Positions 58,816-64,000 of a DNA stretch of 64,000 bases are shown one piece after another (within the stretch, counting starts at the first letter, position 1; every line of letters starts with the position of its first letter). Below the pieces are notes generated by a model that was not told where the DNA came from, made no database searches, and saw only the letters and a list, made by a program, of their open reading frames with translations. Source of the DNA: Fundicoccus culcitae (lineage in GTDB: Bacteria > Bacillota > Bacilli > Lactobacillales > Aerococcaceae); assembly GCF_024661895.1 (NCBI RefSeq), contig NZ_CP102453.1, positions 3,038,001 to 3,102,000 of the forward strand, given 5' to 3'. The position numbers were made by a program, and so were the translations under genes.

Positions 58816-60150
58816 TTACTTTAAGTAACCTTTGTCAATCAGCTTTGAACGTAGGTCTAACATGGCTGTATAGGTGGCTAAAATATGTACATATTCTGTA
58901 TCACAATTTTCGATAGCCGAAATAATTTGATCCTCATCTATTTCCTCGATGGCTTCAGGCGCAATCCCAGCTACTTTCAAACGTAAGGTCATTTCACTGG
59001 CACGCATACCTGAGGTGTAGGCATGTTGAATCGGGTAAGTGGCTAGTTGTTCATAATTACCATCCCATATCCAACTAACATCTGTTCCATCAGCATATTG
59101 ATTATTTAAAATAGCGGCTAAGGTAAAAGGATTTTCATCCAGGCCGATTAAATCGATTACTTGATTTAATCCAACGGGGTTTTTCACCAAATTCAATAAT
59201 ACTTTTTTACCTTTGACTTCAAAAAATTCTTGACGCCCAAAAACACGTTCTGCTTGTTTAAAGCCTGTTACAATATCATTGGCTGCTACGTCAAACAGGC
59301 GAGCAACACTAAAAGCAGCTAAAGCATTATAGATATTATACAGACCGGCTACAGGAATCGTTAATTGAGTGTTTTCGATGGTAAAGGTTGAATCGGTTAA
59401 GTTTAAGTCGTCGATTTGCGTGACGCTGTAATCCAGTTCTGGACGCTCTAGTCCGCAATGCTTACAATAATAGTGGCCTAAATTGGCATAGGTTAGTGAG
59501 TGATAATTTAGTATATGGTGACAATTCGGGCATAAAATACCATCTGTATTATAATGGGGTGTGACATCATGGGGTTCTTCATGGTCGAAGCCGAAGTATT
59601 TTTTCGGATTAGGTAATTCGACCGATTGGAAAATGGGTGAATCACCATTAGCTAAAACAGTCGCTGTCGGTGTCATTTTAGCTGCATCAGCCATTAATTT
59701 ATAAATGGAATAAATCTCACCATATCGATCCATTTGATCGCGGAAAACATTCGTATGAACATAAAATTTTGGTTGTAGATATTTCACGACATGTTTTAAT
59801 GAACCTTCATCCACTTCAAGTACGGCTACTCCGCGTTCATTTTTTGGTAGTTTGGGTGCTGCAAGAAAGGTACTGATGATTCCTTGTTGCATATTTGAAC
59901 CGGTTGGATTGGTTAAAACATGAGGGTATTTTTGTTTGAGGGCATGGACCGTAAGAGCCGTTGTCATTGTTTTACCATTTGTCCCCGTGATAATAATGAC
60001 ATCATAGGCATCCGCTAAGGACGCTAAAATATCTGGGTCAATCGTTACGGCAATTTTCCCTGGCAGGCTACTACCACCACGCGTAAAAGTGGTTAACCCC
60101 CAACCAGCAAACCGGCCAATCGTTTTGGCAAAAGAACTTCGTATGGTCAT
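58816..60150 (-). CDS. murT: Lipid II isoglutaminyl synthase, Mur-ligase-like subunit MurT
   Basis: A 444-residue Mur-ligase homologue. The ATP loop is ITGTNGKTMTTALTVHALKQ, and VLEVDEGSLKHV follows. A zinc ribbon of four Cys (CPNCHHIL ... CKHCGLE) interrupts the middle domain, the MurT hallmark. The C-terminal MurT-specific domain is complete. With GatD it converts lipid II D-Glu to D-isoGln, needed for efficient cross-linking by PBPs. AAGGAG precedes the ATG. Confidence 0.96.
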   Translation of the reverse strand: MTIRSSFAKTIGRFAGWGLTTFTRGGSSLPGKIAVTIDPDILASLADAYDVIIITGTNGKTMTTALTVHALKQKYPHVLTNPTGSNMQQGIISTFLAAPKLPKNERGVAVLEVDEGSLKHVVKYLQPKFYVHTNVFRDQMDRYGEIYSIYKLMADAAKMTPTATVLANGDSPIFQSVELPNPKKYFGFDHEEPHDVTPHYNTDGILCPNCHHILNYHSLTYANLGHYYCKHCGLERPELDYSVTQIDDLNLTDSTFTIENTQLTIPVAGLYNIYNALAAFSVARLFDVAANDIVTGFKQAERVFGRQEFFEVKGKKVLLNLVKNPVGLNQVIDLIGLDENPFTLAAILNNQYADGTDVSWIWDGNYEQLATYPIQHAYTSGMRASEMTLRLKVAGIAPEAIEEIDEDQIISAIENCDTEYVHILATYTAMLDLRSKLIDKGYLK

Positions 60151-60340
60151 GTATTTGTCTCCTTCTCAAGCAGATATAAAATTTATCATTGCATTTGACT
60201 TTTCTATTTTAACAATTGAAGTGAAATTTGCAAAGTTAGCAAAGATATTTATTAAAAAACAAAGAAGTTAAGTTAATAATATATACTATATCAAAAAATA
60301 AGTTATATTAGGTATAATATGATGATTAAGGAGGGATATT

Positions 60341-61264
60341 ATGAAAATTGCCATTGCTGGTTCAGGTGCATTGGGTTCAAGTTTTGGTTTTATGTTGCAA
60401 AAGGGTGGGCATGATGTCACGCTCATGGATTACTGGGATGAGCAGATTCAAACGATTCGTGAACACGGCTTAACAGCAAATGTCAATGGTGTGATTGAGA
60501 CGATTAGGATTCCCATTGATAAACCTGAAAATATTCAAGATAGCTTTGATGTTGTCTTTATGTTTACTAAATCAATGGGCCTTAGACACATGCTTAAAGC
60601 TATAGCCCATACGCTAACCGTAGATACCAAGATTGTTTGCTTGTTAAATGGTTTAGGCCATGCGAAAACGATAGCTGAATATATTCCAACTAAAAATATT
60701 ATTATGGGAACAACGGTATGGACAGCCGGTTTGGATGCGCCAGGCAAGGTGCATTTAATGGGTCATGGTCCGGTTGAGATTCAGGAATCAGATCCTAGTG
60801 GTAAAAGTGAAACCCTGGCGATTGTTAAAGTGTTGCAGGATTGTGGCCTAAATGGGGTCTATAGTGAAGATGTTCATTTTACGACTTGGCGGAAAGCTTG
60901 TGTGAATGGAACCATGAATTCATTATCCGCTATTTTAGATGCTAATATTGAAGAGCTTTTTTCAAGTACACAAACCCATGCCATGGTAAAAGAAATTGTC
61001 AAAGAATTTGCTGCAGCGGCAGAAATTGATGGGGTTGATTTAAATGTGGATGAAATTGTCGATTATATCAATCAAGCGTCAGTCAATTTAGGCTCACATT
61101 ATCCTTCAATGCATCAAGACATTTCCAATCGTCGCTTTACTGAAATTGATTTTCTTAATGGGACAGTGGCAAAAATGTGTGAAGACAACAACATCCCAGC
61201 TCCATACTGCCGTCTAATCACTCAACTCATTCATGCTAAAGAAGAAATATTAGGTGTGAAATAG
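60341..61264 (+). CDS. panE: 2-dehydropantoate 2-reductase family protein
   Basis: A 307-residue ketopantoate-reductase-like enzyme. The NADP loop is IAGSGALGSSFGFMLQKGGH, the catalytic Lys is in TTWRKACVNGTMNSLSAIL, and the C-terminal helical domain is complete. It would reduce ketopantoate for pantothenate and CoA synthesis, though some PanE-like proteins in lactic acid bacteria reduce other 2-keto acids; no other pan genes are nearby. AAGGAGG precedes the ATG, and TATAAT lies at 60313-60318. Confidence 0.88.
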   Translation: MKIAIAGSGALGSSFGFMLQKGGHDVTLMDYWDEQIQTIREHGLTANVNGVIETIRIPIDKPENIQDSFDVVFMFTKSMGLRHMLKAIAHTLTVDTKIVCLLNGLGHAKTIAEYIPTKNIIMGTTVWTAGLDAPGKVHLMGHGPVEIQESDPSGKSETLAIVKVLQDCGLNGVYSEDVHFTTWRKACVNGTMNSLSAILDANIEELFSSTQTHAMVKEIVKEFAAAAEIDGVDLNVDEIVDYINQASVNLGSHYPSMHQDISNRRFTEIDFLNGTVAKMCEDNNIPAPYCRLITQLIHAKEEILGVK

Positions 61265-61346
61265 TTTTAAAGTTTTACTATTAAAAATATGTAGTTTGAA
61301 TTCAGTTTGATTTCTCACATTCCTCTCTCATTGTAAGAATCATTCA

Positions 61347-61375
61347 TTGACTCTGACTCAAAATTATTCTAATAT
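61347..61375 (+). promoter_or_regulatory. Promoter of tdk-prfA-prmC
   Basis: TTGACT (61347-61352) and TAATAT (61370-61375) are 17 bp apart, 42 bp before tdk. Confidence 0.7.
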
Positions 61376-61416
61376 GAGTAGTTGAAAGAATATTAGAAGG
61401 TGAAAGGTGAGAATGA

Positions 61417-61995
61417 ATGGCACAGTTTTATTTTAAATATGGGGCAATGAACAGTGGGAAATCCATTGAAATTATTAAAGTGGCTCATAACTATGAAGAG
61501 CAAAATAAACCCGTAGCAATTTTTACCAGTGCCCTTGATGATCGGACGACGGTTGGATTGGTTGCTAGCCGGATTGGTTTTCAAAGAGAGGCGCAGGCTG
61601 TCAAAGAAGAAACGGATTTATTTGAAGCGGTCAAAGCCATTCAACCGAAACCCTTTTGTATATTAGTTGACGAAGCCCAATTTTTAACGAAACAGCACAT
61701 TATACAATTATCACATGTCGTCGATGATTTAGATATTCCCGTGATGGCTTTTGGTCTAAAAAATGATTTTATGAACGAATTATTTGAAGGGTCTAAATAT
61801 CTATTGCTTTATGCGGATAAAATCGAGGAAATTAAAACAATATGCTGGTTTTGTCATAAAAAAGCAACCATGAATCTACGGTTTCACGAAGGGCAACCTG
61901 TTTATCATGGGGAGCAAATCCAAATTGGTGGGAATGAGTCTTATTTGCCCGTATGCCGTAAATGCTATCATCATCCGGGAAAAATTGTAGAGTAG
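61417..61995 (+). CDS. tdk: Thymidine kinase
   Basis: A 192-residue type II thymidine kinase. The P-loop is [13 protein letters not shown], the DEAQF motif follows at about 87, and a zinc-binding lasso uses CWFCHKKA and CRKCYHH. It phosphorylates thymidine for DNA synthesis and complements cdd in pyrimidine salvage. A second ATG lies at 61413 in another frame; AAAGGTGAGA serves 61417. The tdk-prfA-prmC order is common in Firmicutes. Confidence 0.95.
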   Translation: MAQFYFKYGAMNSGKSIEIIKVAHNYEEQNKPVAIFTSALDDRTTVGLVASRIGFQREAQAVKEETDLFEAVKAIQPKPFCILVDEAQFLTKQHIIQLSHVVDDLDIPVMAFGLKNDFMNELFEGSKYLLLYADKIEEIKTICWFCHKKATMNLRFHEGQPVYHGEQIQIGGNESYLPVCRKCYHHPGKIVE

Positions 61996-62025
61996 CAGTG
62001 AGATTTATTAAGTGAGGAGTATTAG

Positions 62026-63105
62026 ATGTTTGATCAATTAGATAGTTTGATTTTTCGTTTTGATGAAATTCATGAACTTTTAAGTGATCCGAGTGTGATT
62101 TCAGACACTAATCGTTTACGTGATTTGACGATTGAAGAAGCGGATTTAAGACCAAAAGTTGAAAAAATTAAACGTTATAAACAAGTAGAAACAGAAATAG
62201 ATGAAACGGAAGAGATGCTAGATGAAGGTCTCGATCCGGAAATGACTGACTTAGCTAAGACGGAGCTCAGTGATTTAAAAACAGAACGTCAACAATTAGA
62301 AGATGATATCCGTATTATGATGTTACCAGAAGACCCTAATGATGGGAAAAATATTATTATGGAAATTCGGGGAGCCGCCGGTGGGGATGAGGCTCAATTA
62401 TTCGCCGGTGATTTGTTAAATATGTATACCCATTATGCCGAAAGCCAAGGTTGGCGCGTCGAAATATTGGATGCTAATATTACCGGTATTGGTGGCTATA
62501 AAGAAGTTTCTTTAATGATTACAGGCGATAAAGTGTATAGTAAGCTTAAATTTGAAAATGGCTCGCACCGTGTGCAACGCGTTCCAGAAACCGAATCACA
62601 AGGGCGCGTACATACGTCAACGGCTACGGTCGTTGTTTTACCTGAAGCTGAAGAAATTGATTTTGAAATTGATGAAAATGATATTCGGGTCGATATTTAT
62701 CACGCCAGTGGCGCGGGTGGACAACATGTTAATAAAACGGCTTCCGCTGTTCGTTTAACCCATATTCCAACGAATACCGTGGTAGCGATGCAAGATGAGC
62801 GTTCACAGTTGAAAAACCGTGAGAAAGCGATGAAAATCTTACGTGCCCGTGTATTTGATCAAGTTCAAGCTGAAGCGCAAGCCGAATATGATTCAACCCG
62901 TAAATTAGCTGTGGGTACGGGCGATCGGTCTGAGCGCATTCGAACGTATAATTTTCCTCAAAATAGGGTAACAGATCACCGAATTGGTTTAACCATTCAA
63001 CAATTAGATTCTATTTTAAGTGGTAAATTAGATGATATCATCGATGCTTTGGTTTTATTCGATCAAACCCAAAAGTTGGAGGAATTGAATGGACCAAAAG
63101 TCTAG
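62026..63105 (+). CDS. prfA: Peptide chain release factor 1
   Basis: A 359-residue RF1. The codon-recognition region is the usual [18 protein letters not shown] neighbourhood, and the hydrolysis motif is GGQ in [18 protein letters not shown]. It terminates translation at UAA and UAG. GGAG lies before the ATG, and it overlaps prmC, whose product methylates the GGQ glutamine, by 17 bp. Confidence 0.97.
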   Translation: MFDQLDSLIFRFDEIHELLSDPSVISDTNRLRDLTIEEADLRPKVEKIKRYKQVETEIDETEEMLDEGLDPEMTDLAKTELSDLKTERQQLEDDIRIMMLPEDPNDGKNIIMEIRGAAGGDEAQLFAGDLLNMYTHYAESQGWRVEILDANITGIGGYKEVSLMITGDKVYSKLKFENGSHRVQRVPETESQGRVHTSTATVVVLPEAEEIDFEIDENDIRVDIYHASGAGGQHVNKTASAVRLTHIPTNTVVAMQDERSQLKNREKAMKILRARVFDQVQAEAQAEYDSTRKLAVGTGDRSERIRTYNFPQNRVTDHRIGLTIQQLDSILSGKLDDIIDALVLFDQTQKLEELNGPKV

Positions 63106-63946
63106 TCAAACATTACATGAAGCTCTTCGTCGAGCTTCAATTTTTTTAGAGAAAAATCAAATGGATCCGGAATTAGCAAAAACCTATTGGCTCATGGCTT
63201 TTGATTGGAATCTAACCCAATTAGTCCAAGCTTTACATCAACCTGTACCACCAGCCGATATTCAATACTTTGAAAGTATTTTGAAACGTTTGGCCAACGC
63301 TGAACCGATTCAGTATATATTGGGTTATGCGGATTTTATGGGGGAACGCTTTAAGGTGACTCCAGATACACTGATTCCTCGAGAAGAAACCGCTGGGATT
63401 ATTGAGTTAGTCCGTGCTTTTTTGGAAGAAAAACCAACGGCACAAGTGTTAGACATTGGTACTGGCACGGGCATTCTAGCCATTATGCTAAAAAAACTAT
63501 TTCCAAGGACACAACTAACAGCGGTTGATATTTCACAAACGGCTTTAGCTATAGCTAAGGAAAATGCTCAACAAATAGACGTTGAAGTTAATTTTATTCA
63601 AAGTGATTTGTTAAAAGCCATCGATTTAGAACAGAAATTTGATTTAGTTGTGTCGAACCCACCTTATATTAGTGTCCATGAAAGCGACCTGATGGATGAA
63701 AGTGTTAAGAAATTTGAACCGCCATTGGCTTTGTTTGCTGAAAATAATGGCCTTGCTATCTATCAACAATTAGCTCAAACATTACCCGCTTTTATGAATC
63801 AACAAGGGCGTATCATTTTTGAAATAGGTTATCGACAGGGGAATCTAGTGAAAAAGCTTTTTGAAGCAGCATTTCCTCAAGCAAGGGTTGATGTTTTTCA
63901 AGACTATAATCAACTGGAGCGTTATGTAGTCATCCAATTAGACTAG
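63089..63946 (+). CDS. prmC: Release factor glutamine methyltransferase PrmC
   Basis: A 285-residue N5-glutamine methyltransferase: N-terminal helical domain, [13 protein letters not shown], the SAM loop [15 protein letters not shown] and the catalytic [11 protein letters not shown]. It methylates the Gln of the GGQ motif in release factors. GGAGG lies within the end of prfA. Confidence 0.96.
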   Translation: MDQKSSQTLHEALRRASIFLEKNQMDPELAKTYWLMAFDWNLTQLVQALHQPVPPADIQYFESILKRLANAEPIQYILGYADFMGERFKVTPDTLIPREETAGIIELVRAFLEEKPTAQVLDIGTGTGILAIMLKKLFPRTQLTAVDISQTALAIAKENAQQIDVEVNFIQSDLLKAIDLEQKFDLVVSNPPYISVHESDLMDESVKKFEPPLALFAENNGLAIYQQLAQTLPAFMNQQGRIIFEIGYRQGNLVKKLFEAAFPQARVDVFQDYNQLERYVVIQLD

Positions 63947-63974
63947 TGGCATTCCATAGAAAGAGGCTATATTT

Positions 63975-64000
63975 ATGGAAGAATATCAGCAAACACAGAT
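63975..64000 (+). CDS. Start of the next gene, cut by window edge
   Basis: AAAGAGG lies nine bases before ATG 63975; only MEEYQQTQ is visible. By the usual prfA-prmC neighbourhood it could be the threonylcarbamoyl-AMP synthase gene, but eight residues cannot show that. Confidence 0.4.

Overview
The window is from a low-GC Gram-positive bacterium of the order Lactobacillales. Evidence includes AT-rich DNA, strong GGAGG ribosome sites, TTGACA/TATAAT promoters, GlgC/GlgD paired subunits, a MalR-type repressor, a Na+-type V-ATPase operon in enterococcal order, a serine T-box, MurT/GatD and a streptococcal Sip-like surface protein. The family may be Aerococcaceae or Carnobacteriaceae, but I cannot fix it from sequence alone.

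Region by region. 1-4286: maltodextrin use (malP partial, malQ, divergent malR), with a MalR-type operator and a cre box between. 4289-7870: a DUF368 (PopT) membrane protein, a glutaredoxin-like protein, an unknown exported protein, cdd and a glyoxalase-family gene. 7880-8115: an unannotated structured RNA with its own promoter and terminator. 8336-16604: glycogen operon glgB-C-D-A-P behind a promoter overlapped by a cre box. 16815-28507: pbp2A, a YlbF-family gene, yhaO-yhaN-yhaM, a Gx-family membrane protein, tRNA-Arg(CCG), an unknown secreted protein, hit, a YtxH protein and prsA. 28623-36240: a PplA-like lipoprotein with two flavinylation domains, a group II intron, a Sip-like LysM protein, a KdgT-type permease, ApbE/FmnB and a NusG-domain-II protein. 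36424-40461: rplY, queG, trmL, and serS behind a T-box. 40741-51681: the ntpFIKECGABD V-ATPase operon, damaged twice. 51697-58103: uppP, crr, a lactonase, an AI-2E-type permease, a lipoprotein and a DUF554 protein. 58141-64000: murT-gatD, panE, tdk, prfA, prmC and the first codons of the next gene.

How the genes work together. The maltodextrin and glycogen genes form a storage and remobilisation module, probably under MalR and CcpA. PopT, UppP, PBP2A and MurT/GatD all serve cell-wall synthesis. Four genes scattered over 24.7-36.2 kb (Gx-type membrane protein, PplA-like lipoprotein, ApbE, NusG II) match families of the flavin-based extracellular electron transfer (FLEET) system, a non-canonical dispersed arrangement. 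The V-ATPase carries an in-frame stop in ntpF and an IS66-family insertion in ntpI with an exact 8-bp target duplication, so it is probably inactive in this strain.

The most notable items are the dispersed electron-transfer set, the doubly broken V-ATPase, the structured RNA between the glyoxalase gene and glgB, the PrsA without a lipobox cysteine, and the group II intron sitting just after a terminator with a frameshifted maturase.
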